A DNA stretch of 22,994 bases from Haemophilus sp. (lineage in GTDB: Bacteria; Pseudomonadota; Gammaproteobacteria; Enterobacterales; Pasteurellaceae). Position numbers and translations under genes: made by a program. Below, in pieces: positions 7,862-15,100 of this stretch. Position 1 is the first letter of the stretch. Each line of letters begins with the position of its first letter. Below the pieces are notes generated by a model that did not search any database, had not been told where the DNA came from, and saw only the letters and a list, made by a program, of their open reading frames with translations. The stretch lies in the NCBI GenBank assembly GCA_019423005.1, contig JAHZCF010000099.1, positions 1-22,994 on the forward strand, written 5' to 3'.

Positions 7862-8635
7862 CTAATTTAATGATGAACGATCATCCATTAAGTTATCGCA
7901 TTCCCAGCCAATATAGTCGCCTGAAAACTCCATAGCTAATTTTTCAAAGCGCTCTACCCACTCAAAGATCTCATTACTGTCTAATGAAAGCTCTTGCTCC
8001 AATTTCACCATGAAATAAGGCGGTTCATCTTCTTCCGTCTGGATGGCTTGGCTTGAATATTTCAACGTACTAAAAGACACTTTTCCAAGCGTTAGTTCAT
8101 CCATAAAGGGAAACATTTTTTCTTCTTCATCAAAATGGAAAGTATGCTCAATCAAATAAGTATCACTTAAATTACGCCCTTTGCTATTCAGCATACTCAA
8201 AATCTCTTCCGTCGCATTTAATTTCATTTCCAATGGAGAAGCCAATAAGAAATCGAAATAGGTATCCCAATTGGGATCATCCTGCACATTGATTTCTGAG
8301 ACAAAATCAAGCTGTTGAAGGGTTTCTTTAAGTAAAGCATCGCGTTCACAATAAAAATGCATTTTTGCCTGATGGTTGCAAATAAAGTGCCCAGCAAAGA
8401 AAACATTCGGAAGTGCGGTCAATTGTGCAAGGATTTTAAAAAGACGATTAATCAATTTTTCATATTCGTCTTCATTCGGTAAACCATCCTCATCTCCCTG
8501 ATAAGGCACGGTAAATTGCACAACCTTACTGAGATGTTTACCATGATAAACATCTAAATCTTCAATATTTGCAGTAAACACGGCAGGCATACCATTCACT
8601 TGTGAACGGTAATTCTGCCAATTTGCCATATCCAT
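7862..8635 (-). CDS. DUF695 domain protein with RraB-like C-terminal domain
   Basis: A 257-residue, acidic, soluble protein of unproven function that resembles the H. influenzae conserved protein encoded beside xthA. Residues 1-135 look like DUF695 (starting 'WQNYRSQVNGMPAVFTANI'). Residues 138-250 look like the RraB family of RNase E inhibitors ('EEILSMLNSKG', 'HTFHF' and the closing 'FSGDYIGWECDN'). The start at 8635 has AGGAAA upstream; an ATG two codons later is also possible. It begins only 9 bases after the xthA stop, so the two are probably cotranscribed with the pseudouridine synthase. A role in controlling RNA degradation is inference from the C-terminal domain alone. Confidence 0.8.
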   Translation of the reverse strand: MDMANWQNYRSQVNGMPAVFTANIEDLDVYHGKHLSKVVQFTVPYQGDEDGLPNEDEYEKLINRLFKILAQLTALPNVFFAGHFICNHQAKMHFYCERDALLKETLQQLDFVSEINVQDDPNWDTYFDFLLASPLEMKLNATEEILSMLNSKGRNLSDTYLIEHTFHFDEEEKMFPFMDELTLGKVSFSTLKYSSQAIQTEEDEPPYFMVKLEQELSLDSNEIFEWVERFEKLAMEFSGDYIGWECDNLMDDRSSLN

Positions 8636-8644
8636 GCTGCTTTC

Positions 8645-9448
8645 CTATTTAAACTCTGCCCAGATTGGTGCGTGATCTGACGTTTTTTCCATCGCACGAA
8701 TATCCAATGCAATGCCGACGTCCACGCAACGCTCTGCTAATTGATGATTCACTAAAATATGATCGATACGTAATCCACGGTTATCATCGAAACCTTTTGA
8801 GCGATAATCAAACCACGAGAACTTGTCATTGACTGTTGGGTTTAATTTGCGGAACGTATCTTCCAATCCATAATCGTATAAGCGTTGATACCATTCACGC
8901 TCTTCGGGTAAGAATGAGCATTTGCCAGTACGCAACCAACGCTTTCGGTTTTCATCGCCAATGCCAATATCTAAATCGCTTGGACTGATATTCATATCGC
9001 CCATAATTAACACTGGATTGGCTTTATCGTGATCTTGTTCTAAATAGCGCTGAAGATCCGCATAAAATTTTTCTTTTGCCGGAAACTTGGTTTCATGAGC
9101 ACGACTTTCGCCCTGTGGGAAATAGCCATTAATTACCGTTAACAAACCAAATGGCGTTTCTAAATCCGCCATAATTATGCGTTTTTGCGCATCTTCATTA
9201 TCAGTTGGAAAACCACGACGCACCGCTTTTGGTTCTTGTTTGGTTAACAGTGCGACACCGTAATGCCCTTTTTGCCCATGGTGAAAAACGTGATAGCCCA
9301 GATTGTCTGTAATTGCATAAGGAAAATCTTCATCCGCGACTTTAATTTCTTGTAAACCAATCACATCCGGTTGGTATTTTTCAATAATTGCTTCGAGTTG
9401 ATGAGGACGGGCACGTAAACCATTAATATTAAAAGAGATAAATTTCAT
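8645..9448 (-). CDS. xthA: Exodeoxyribonuclease III (AP endonuclease)
   Basis: XthA removes 3' blocking groups and cuts DNA at abasic sites in base excision repair. From the ATG at 9448 it has 267 residues (E. coli 268). The E. coli active-site numbering is kept exactly: Glu34 (GLQEIKV), Asp151 and Asn153 (GDMNISPSD), Asp229 (RIDHILV) and His259 (TSDHAPIWAEF). The frame stays open up to 9640, but that upstream part overlaps the 3' end of the pseudouridine synthase gene in another frame and has no family match. The ATG at 9448 is preceded by AGGAA at good spacing. A TATAAT hexamer 31-36 bases upstream suggests that it also has its own promoter. Confidence 0.96.
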   Translation of the reverse strand: MKFISFNINGLRARPHQLEAIIEKYQPDVIGLQEIKVADEDFPYAITDNLGYHVFHHGQKGHYGVALLTKQEPKAVRRGFPTDNEDAQKRIIMADLETPFGLLTVINGYFPQGESRAHETKFPAKEKFYADLQRYLEQDHDKANPVLIMGDMNISPSDLDIGIGDENRKRWLRTGKCSFLPEEREWYQRLYDYGLEDTFRKLNPTVNDKFSWFDYRSKGFDDNRGLRIDHILVNHQLAERCVDVGIALDIRAMEKTSDHAPIWAEFK

Positions 9449-9478
9449 TTTTGTTCCTAATGTGAAAAATTTGTGGCT

Positions 9479-9484
9479 ATTATA
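9479..9484 (-). promoter_or_regulatory. -10 element of a probable xthA promoter
   Basis: A perfect TATAAT on the minus strand in the 52-bp gap between the pseudouridine synthase and xthA, 31 bases before the xthA start codon. A convincing -35 is not visible. Confidence 0.4.
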
Positions 9485-9500
9485 CAAAATAATTGAAATC

Positions 9501-10193
9501 TTAACCGCACTTTTCCTGTTCCTTTGACTCAGCACTTGCTGAGCCAAATTTTTGAATCTGAGATTGAACGTTCTCACGATGCCACCACTCCCCTTCTTTA
9601 GGAAGAGTAAATACATCAAATGCCTGACCTTTAAATTCAAATTTCAATCTTGCAGCATGTAAATAAGTGCGGTCAATATTTTCAGTGTTTTTACCATAAA
9701 GCGTATCGCCTAAAATCGGACTCCCTAAGCTTTTCATCGCCACACGCAATTGATGGGTTTTACCTGTTTGTGGCTTTAAGATAAATAATCGTAAATTAGG
9801 CTCACAACTTACACTTTCAAAACGCGTAATTGCGGGATTTTCTTTTGATTGGCAAAGTTTCCAAGCCCCATTACGAGCCTTTTGCATATCGCCGACAATC
9901 AATCCTTGCTTCTTTTTTGGCTTTTGATTGCTGAGTGCAAGATAACTCTTTTGGATATGATGTTCAGAAAAAAGTCGGAAAAATTCAGCCGCACTTTCAG
10001 CATTCAATGCTAAAATGAGTAAACCAGATGTCACTTTATCTAACCGATGTACAAGCCAGACTTGTGGCACGCCAAACTGCTCAGCAAGCAAAGTGGTTAA
10101 ACCAATTTCACTCTGATCTTTATGCACACTTATCCCACAAGGCTTATAAATAATGATAAAATCATCGGTCTGATAAATAATGTCTAATTTCAT
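9501..10193 (-). CDS. RluA-family RNA pseudouridine synthase (H. influenzae HI_0042 type)
   Basis: A pseudouridine synthase of the RluA family; the target RNA site is unknown. From the ATG at 10193 it has 230 residues. The catalytic motif VHRLDKVTSG carries Asp52. The family signatures 'IIYKPCGISVHK' near the N-terminus and 'PQTGKTHQLRVAMKSLG..ILGDTLYG' later are clear. An S4 domain is absent, as in RluA and TruC. An in-frame TTG four codons upstream would add MTAL through an uptake sequence and is not preferred. The last three codons (Lys-Cys-Gly) are themselves an uptake sequence reading into the TAA stop. The first residues overlap the probable promoter region of the divergent clsA gene. 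Confidence 0.88.
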   Translation of the reverse strand: MKLDIIYQTDDFIIIYKPCGISVHKDQSEIGLTTLLAEQFGVPQVWLVHRLDKVTSGLLILALNAESAAEFFRLFSEHHIQKSYLALSNQKPKKKQGLIVGDMQKARNGAWKLCQSKENPAITRFESVSCEPNLRLFILKPQTGKTHQLRVAMKSLGSPILGDTLYGKNTENIDRTYLHAARLKFEFKGQAFDVFTLPKEGEWWHRENVQSQIQKFGSASAESKEQEKCG

Positions 10194-10211
10194 AAGTGCG
10201 GTCAAAAATTA

Positions 10212-11672
10212 ATGAGTTTTGAACATATTATACTGGTTTATATTATTCCCGTGTTAATTTGGGTAGCAGTTATTTCTGTCACCTTGCGTTTACTCGTCAA
10301 AAAACAAGCGGTTTCTGCTACGTTGTCATGGCTGATGATTATCTACCTTGTGCCACTGATTGGCGTCATTGCTTATTTAATTTTTGGTGAGATTAAACTA
10401 GGTACGCGCCGAGCCAAAGCCTTTCAATTGTTAAAACCTAAATATACCCAATGGCTTCAGCAACTGTCAGAACAAAAAGATCTGGTTACACATTCCCAGG
10501 ATCCTCGTTATCGTGCTTTATTTAAACTAGTCCACCACCGCTTAGGTATTCCGAACATTCGAGGTAATGAATTACATATTCTCGACACGCCAGAAAGCAT
10601 CATTCGAAGTATCATTCGTGATATTCAACAAGCACATCATTCCATTAATATGGTGTTCTATATTTGGAGCAATGATGGCATGATTAATGAAGTGAAACAA
10701 GCCTTAGAGGAAGCCGTGCAACGTGGAGTTAAAGTTTGTCTTTTACTCGATTCCGTTGGCAGTAATGCTTTTTTGAAAAGCCCTGTTTGTAAAGAAATGC
10801 GAGAAAAAGGCATTGAAATTACCGAAGCGCTACATGTAAATTTATTCCGGATGTTCTTCAGCCGAATTGATTTACGTCAACATCGTAAAATCATCATCAT
10901 TGATAATCAAATTGCCTATACAGGTAGTATGAATATGGTAGATCCGAATTTCTTCAAGCAAGATAGCAACGTAGGCAATTGGATAGACGTGATGGTGCGA
11001 ATCAACGGTCCTGTTTCGCCAATTTTAAATAGCTTACATGCTTGGGATTGGGAAATTGAAACGACAGAAGAATTACCCCTGTTATTACCAAATTACCCGC
11101 TCGTGGAAATTGATGATAATGACACCCATTCTGTGCAAGTCATTGCGAGCGGTCCTGCGTTCCCAGATGACTTAATTGCGCAATCTCTTGCAACAGTTAT
11201 TTATGCGGCAAAAGAAAGCATTGTGATCACATCACCTTACTTTGTGCCAAGTCACAATATTGCTGAAGCATTACGTATTGCCGCATTCCGTGGTGTTGAT
11301 ATCACGCTTATTTTACCTAAAAACAATGACTCCTTGATGGTTCGTTGGGCGAGTCGAACATTCTTTGATGATTTACTCGAAGCTGGCGTCAAAATTTATC
11401 ATTTTGAAGCAGGGCTTCTGCATACTAAAAGTGTGTTAATCGATAATAAACTTGCACTCGTTGGTACAGTAAATATGGATTTACGTAGCTTCTTGCTTAA
11501 CTTTGAAATCACTGTTGCTGTAGAAGATCGTAATTTTGCCAATGAAGTCGCTACACTTCATGAAAATTATTTAGCGAATTCTTCTGCACTCAATATGCAA
11601 GAATGGATCAATCGTCCTTTCTATCATCGAATCATAGAGCGGTTATTTTTCTTGTTTAGTCCATTACTCTAA
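10212..11672 (+). CDS. clsA: Cardiolipin synthase A
   Basis: ClsA joins two phosphatidylglycerol molecules into cardiolipin and glycerol in the inner membrane. It has 486 residues, the same length as E. coli ClsA. Two N-terminal helices (about residues 5-28 and 38-58) are followed by two phospholipase D domains with HKD motifs H224/K226/D231 (QHRKIIIID) and H404/K406/D411 (LHTKSVLID), each followed by a GS(M)N or GTVN segment. The C-terminus 'ERLFFLFSPLL' matches ClsA closely. The start codon lies 18 bp from the start of the divergent pseudouridine synthase gene, and no clear Shine-Dalgarno sequence is present because the uptake sequence at 10194-10202 fills the gap. Its promoter must therefore lie inside the neighbouring coding sequence. 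Confidence 0.95.
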   Translation: MSFEHIILVYIIPVLIWVAVISVTLRLLVKKQAVSATLSWLMIIYLVPLIGVIAYLIFGEIKLGTRRAKAFQLLKPKYTQWLQQLSEQKDLVTHSQDPRYRALFKLVHHRLGIPNIRGNELHILDTPESIIRSIIRDIQQAHHSINMVFYIWSNDGMINEVKQALEEAVQRGVKVCLLLDSVGSNAFLKSPVCKEMREKGIEITEALHVNLFRMFFSRIDLRQHRKIIIIDNQIAYTGSMNMVDPNFFKQDSNVGNWIDVMVRINGPVSPILNSLHAWDWEIETTEELPLLLPNYPLVEIDDNDTHSVQVIASGPAFPDDLIAQSLATVIYAAKESIVITSPYFVPSHNIAEALRIAAFRGVDITLILPKNNDSLMVRWASRTFFDDLLEAGVKIYHFEAGLLHTKSVLIDNKLALVGTVNMDLRSFLLNFEITVAVEDRNFANEVATLHENYLANSSALNMQEWINRPFYHRIIERLFFLFSPLL

Positions 11673-11691
11673 TTTTCACAATAAATACAAG

Positions 11692-11722
11692 AAGGGCGTA
11701 CATAAGTACGCCCTTTCTTTTT
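11692..11722. terminator. Terminator between clsA and the lysine transporter gene
   Basis: Arms AAGGGCGTAC (11692-11701) and GTACGCCCTT (11706-11715) form a perfect 10-bp stem with loop ATAA and a T-rich tail. It sits between two convergent genes and may serve both. Confidence 0.88.
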
Positions 11723-11733
11723 ATCTTTTATGA

Positions 11734-13254
11734 TTAACGTTTTTTCACGATAAACACCAAAGCTACTAAAACAGCTGCTGTTGTCACAAATCCAGCTAAA
11801 CCAGATTCTGTAAAGCCAACCACAATGTAGCCCACAGCACTTGCTGTCGCAACAGTTGCCGCATAAGGTAATTGTGTCGTGACGTGATCCATGTGGTTAC
11901 ATTTTGCTCCAGTTGATGACAGAATCGTTGTATCCGAAACCGGTGAACAGTGGTCGCCACATACCGCGCCAGCCATGACGGCAGATAGGCAAGGAAGTAA
12001 TAACTCTGGAGCAGAGTTGGTCGCCATTGCAGCTGCGATTGGTAACATAATGCCAAATGTCCCCCAACTTGTCCCGGTTGAGAATGCCATTGCTGAACCA
12101 AGGATAAATAAAATCACAGGTAAAAATTGAACAGGAATACTGCCACTCACTAAAGAAGATAAGTATTTACCGGTTTGTGCATCACCCACCACTTTATTGA
12201 TTGTCCACGCAAAGAATAGGATTGCAATTGCACCTAACATAGATTTAATACCGGCAATCCACGCCTTTCCGTATTCTTGTAAAGAAACTTGACGCTCAAG
12301 AATAATCAATAATGTTGACATAGCAACCGCACTTGAACCACCAACAACAAGCGAAATACCTACTGTTGTATTTTCAAATGCACCTAAGAGGCTAAATGGT
12401 TTTCCATCTGCCGCTAAAGCCTCACTACCCGTATGAATCATCATGAAAACAGTGACGGTAATTAAGACTAAAATCGGTAAAATTAAGTTGCGAACTTTAC
12501 CTTTCACACCTTCAATGACTTCTTCTTTATAATCTCGCTCCATAGCTAATTTTTCATGACGTGCCATTGATGCAATATCAAAGGAGAAATAAGCCACAAA
12601 GAACACCATCAATAATGAGAAAATCGCATAGTAGTTCATTGAACTCATGGCAACGAATGCCCCCATCGGTGTATAAGAGGTAATAGAATATGTCGCCAAT
12701 AGACCTGCCACGAGTGTAATAATGTATGCACCCCAGCTTGATACCGGCATCATGACACACATTGGTGCAGCAGTGGAGTCAAGGATATACGCTAATTTAG
12801 CACGAGAAACTTTAAAACGATCGGTTACTGGACGTGCAATGGCACCCACTGCAAGACTATGGAAATAATCATCAATAAAGGTTACAAACACTAAAGATGC
12901 CGCTAATAATTTCGCACCACGACGACCTTTAATTTTATTTTGTGCCCACTCAGCAAATGCACGGTTGCTGCCTGATACGGTTAAAAGTGCGGTCAATACG
13001 CCAAGTAAAACTAAGAAAAAGACGATATTCATATTTGAATTCATGCCTTCTTCGCTACTATAAACTAATGCCACAACATTATCTTTTAAATAAATAAGTG
13101 CATTCAATGGGTTGAAATCAACCAACATTAACGCACCGACAATAATCCCTGCACTGAGGGAGACCAAAACCCGACGAGTTGCAATTGCTAAAATAATCGC
13201 AAGTAATGCGGGTATAATTGAATAAATAGATGAAGAATAATCGACTAGTTCCAT
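11734..13254 (-). CDS. NhaC-superfamily transporter, probable lysine importer (LysW type)
   Basis: A 506-residue inner-membrane protein with about eleven or twelve hydrophobic segments. Family marks of the NhaC Na+/H+ antiporter group include 'FIDDYFHSLAVGAIARPV' (residues about 126-143), 'STAAPMCVMMPVSSWGAYI', 'FSTGTSWGTFGIMLPIAAAM' and 'AGAVCGDHCSPVSDTTILSSTG'. The decisive clue to its substrate is the lysine riboswitch in its leader: comparative work named riboswitch-linked NhaC proteins LysW, predicted lysine transporters. The start codon (13254) is inside a hairpin that can hide it, with the TTAGG ribosome binding site in the loop. Without the riboswitch I would have called it only a Na+/H+ antiporter-like protein. 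Import of lysine is inferred, not shown. Confidence 0.85.
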   Translation of the reverse strand: MELVDYSSSIYSIIPALLAIILAIATRRVLVSLSAGIIVGALMLVDFNPLNALIYLKDNVVALVYSSEEGMNSNMNIVFFLVLLGVLTALLTVSGSNRAFAEWAQNKIKGRRGAKLLAASLVFVTFIDDYFHSLAVGAIARPVTDRFKVSRAKLAYILDSTAAPMCVMMPVSSWGAYIITLVAGLLATYSITSYTPMGAFVAMSSMNYYAIFSLLMVFFVAYFSFDIASMARHEKLAMERDYKEEVIEGVKGKVRNLILPILVLITVTVFMMIHTGSEALAADGKPFSLLGAFENTTVGISLVVGGSSAVAMSTLLIILERQVSLQEYGKAWIAGIKSMLGAIAILFFAWTINKVVGDAQTGKYLSSLVSGSIPVQFLPVILFILGSAMAFSTGTSWGTFGIMLPIAAAMATNSAPELLLPCLSAVMAGAVCGDHCSPVSDTTILSSTGAKCNHMDHVTTQLPYAATVATASAVGYIVVGFTESGLAGFVTTAAVLVALVFIVKKR

Positions 13255-13280
13255 TAAGTTATACCTAATAATTTAATGGA
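13250..13280 (-). promoter_or_regulatory. Sequestering hairpin over the transporter start codon
   Basis: TCCATTAA (complement of 13273-13280) can pair with TTAATGGA (complement of 13250-13257), which contains the ATG start. The 15-base loop contains the TTAGG ribosome binding site. The left arm, extended by one base to CTCCAT, is also complementary to ATGGAG in the riboswitch (13328-13333), so the two pairings exclude each other. Confidence 0.65.
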
Positions 13281-13321
13281 GACAACGGCAAGAAAAGACA
13301 CAATGATGACCAGACCGAACC

Positions 13322-13485
13322 GTAGCGCTCCATAGTTAACACACAAAAACTATGACAGTCACGTTCCTTTCGAAGACGTGACCAACCGAATAAGATGACG
13401 CCTATTCGATTTCGGCAATCATTCCTTTCCTTTCCCTTCAACGCTATCCACTCTAGGAAAATACTTATAATGACCGCACCTCTAC
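13322..13485 (-). ncRNA. Lysine riboswitch (L box) aptamer
   Basis: Read on the minus strand from 13485, the RNA begins GUAGAGGUGCGGUCAUU and ends AUGGAGCGCUAC. This is the conserved lysine-aptamer core closed by P1 (GUAG/CUAC). Inside are three visible helices. P3 is CCGAA/UUCGG plus GAAUA/UAUUC (about 13386-13415), P4 is the perfect GUCACGU/ACGUGAC (13358-13364 with 13376-13382), and P5 is CAUAGUU/AACUAUG (13331-13337 with 13348-13354). The leader continues about 67 bases to the transporter start and has no intrinsic terminator, so control is probably at translation. Lysine binding should lower expression of the importer. Confidence 0.88.
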
Positions 13486-13506
13486 TGTTGTATAGGATGT
13501 GGAAAG

Positions 13507-13534
13507 ATTACATTAAAACGAATAACATTACCAA
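13507..13534 (-). promoter_or_regulatory. Candidate promoter for the riboswitch transcript
   Basis: On the minus strand TTGGTA (complement of 13529-13534), 16 bases, then TGTAAT (complement of 13507-13512). Transcription would start about 15 bases before the aptamer. Confidence 0.4.
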
Positions 13535-13788
13535 TAAAATCTTATCATCTTAGATAAAATTTTCTTTTTTTCAAAAAAGTTACATGTATTGTTAACATTT
13601 TATGAACTATTATTACAATAAATACTCAATTACAAAGTAGGGAATATTTATCGTTATTGTCATAATGAAGTCTGACCAATTAATTTTGAGTTTTAATTGC
13701 AAGATTTAATATTTACCTAACTTCTACTTTTCGTTATTATAGCTAACAGAGATAAATTAAATATTCACACATCATATAGGGGTTATTT
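13535..13788. other. Upstream region of hns
   Basis: About 250 bp of very AT-rich DNA. Several AT hexamers could serve as promoter elements (for example TATTAT near 13735) but none is convincing. AT-rich, probably curved DNA before hns fits autoregulation, which is inference. I see no gene. Confidence 0.4.
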
Positions 13789-14193
13789 ATGAATGAATTG
13801 ACAAAAGGTTTAACAAATCTTCGAAGTTTACGTGCTGCGGTACGTGATTTAACATTAGAGCAAGCAGAGAGCTCACTTTTAAAATTACAAACTGCAATTG
13901 AAGAAAAGCGTGCTCAAGCCGCGGAAATTGAACAAGCAGAACAAGAACGTCGAGCACGTATTGCAAAATATAAAGAATTAATTAAACAAGAAGGCATCAC
14001 TGCTGAAGAATTAACTGCAATTATTGGTGCTGCACCTTCTTCAATTCGTAAAAAACGTGAACCTCGTCCAGCAAAATACAAATATACTGATGAAACTGGT
14101 CAAGAAAGAACATGGACTGGTCAAGGCCGTACACCTCGTGTGATTCAAAAAGCCTTAGATAAAGGTGCCTCTTTAGCTTCTTTTGAAATCTAA
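13789..14193 (+). CDS. hns: H-NS family nucleoid protein
   Basis: H-NS coats AT-rich DNA and silences genes. The 134 residues (E. coli 137) show an N-terminal dimerisation region (residues 1-65) rich in Leu, Glu and Arg that is expected to form a coiled coil. A variable linker follows, then a C-terminal DNA-binding domain with 'RPAKYKYTDETGQERTWTG' and the minor-groove-binding QGRTP loop (residues about 111-115). AGGGG lies seven bases before the ATG. It is transcribed alone, with a strong terminator immediately after. StpA or other paralogues cannot be separated by sequence reading alone, but the single-gene context fits the main H-NS. Confidence 0.93.
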   Translation: MNELTKGLTNLRSLRAAVRDLTLEQAESSLLKLQTAIEEKRAQAAEIEQAEQERRARIAKYKELIKQEGITAEELTAIIGAAPSSIRKKREPRPAKYKYTDETGQERTWTGQGRTPRVIQKALDKGASLASFEI

Positions 14194-14210
14194 TTTCACA
14201 TTAACAATGT

Positions 14211-14242
14211 AGAACCCATTTTTATGGGTTCTCTTTTTTTAT
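14211..14242 (+). terminator. hns terminator
   Basis: Arms AGAACCCAT (14211-14219) and ATGGGTTCT (14224-14232) with loop TTTT, followed by CTTTTTTTATTT. It lies 17 bases after the hns stop and only 31 bases before the purU start. Confidence 0.92.
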
Positions 14243-14263
14243 TTATCTTGCAAAATATTCATT

Positions 14264-15100
14264 ATGTTAGAAAAGAAAATATTACTGACCGACTGTCCTG
14301 ATGATAAAGGCTTAATCGCCAAAATCACCAATATTTGTTACAAACATCAATTAAATATCCTTCATAATAATGAGTTCGTTGATTTCGAAACGAAGCATTT
14401 CTTTATGCGTACCGAATTGGAAGGCATTTTTAACGAAGAAACCTTATTAGCTGACTTAAATTATAGTTTGCCGGCGGGGACAAATTGCCGCCTAATCAGC
14501 GCTAAACGTAAACGTATCGTAATTTTAGTGACCAAAGAAGCGCACTGTTTAGGTGATATTTTAATGAAAAATTACTACGGTGCATTAGATGTAGAAATTG
14601 CGGCAGTAATTGGCAATCACGATAATTTACGCGAATTAGTTGAACGCTTTGATATTCCATTCCATTGCGTTAGCCATGAAGGGCTCACTCGTGTGGAACA
14701 CGATAAATTGCTCGCTGAAAAAATTGATGAATATGCACCTGATTATATTGTTTTAGCTAAATATATGCGTGTATTAAATCCAGAATTCGTCGCTCGTTAT
14801 CCAAATCGTGTGATTAATATTCACCATTCATTCTTACCTGCATTTATTGGAGCAAAACCTTATCAACAAGCCTATGAACGCGGTGTAAAAATTATTGGTG
14901 CTACGGCTCACTTTATTAATAATGAATTAGATCAAGGTCCGATCATTATGCAAAACGTGATTAACGTCGATCACACTTACTCTGCCGATGCCATGATGCG
15001 TGCAGGCCGTGATGTGGAAAAAACAGTATTAAGTCGTGCGCTTGATCTTGCCTTACATGATCGTATTTTTGTGTATAAAAATAAAACGGTGGTCTTGTAA
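14264..15100 (+). CDS. purU: Formyltetrahydrofolate deformylase
   Basis: PurU hydrolyses 10-formyltetrahydrofolate to formate and tetrahydrofolate, balancing one-carbon pools and feeding formate to PurT. The 278 residues (E. coli 280) comprise an N-terminal ACT domain (about 1-80, 'LLTDCPDDKGLIAKITNICY') and a formyltransferase-fold domain (about 84-270). The catalytic region NIHHSFLPAFIGA has Asn185 and His187, and the partner Asp is in 'ELDQGP' (Asp223). The ATG at 14264 agrees with the family start, but there is no recognisable Shine-Dalgarno sequence and the hns terminator ends about 25 bases upstream. The stop codon overlaps the aroA start in TAATG, so the two are translationally coupled. 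Confidence 0.95.
   Translation: MLEKKILLTDCPDDKGLIAKITNICYKHQLNILHNNEFVDFETKHFFMRTELEGIFNEETLLADLNYSLPAGTNCRLISAKRKRIVILVTKEAHCLGDILMKNYYGALDVEIAAVIGNHDNLRELVERFDIPFHCVSHEGLTRVEHDKLLAEKIDEYAPDYIVLAKYMRVLNPEFVARYPNRVINIHHSFLPAFIGAKPYQQAYERGVKIIGATAHFINNELDQGPIIMQNVINVDHTYSADAMMRAGRDVEKTVLSRALDLALHDRIFVYKNKTVVL

Noticed and set aside
9449..9640. N-terminal extension of xthA giving 331 residues
   Set aside because: It overlaps the pseudouridine synthase gene, has no family similarity, and the ATG at 9448 has a good ribosome site and reproduces the E. coli residue numbering.
10304..10312. ACAAGCGGT, the Actinobacillus-type uptake core
   Set aside because: A single copy against about twenty of the Haemophilus type; best taken as chance within clsA.
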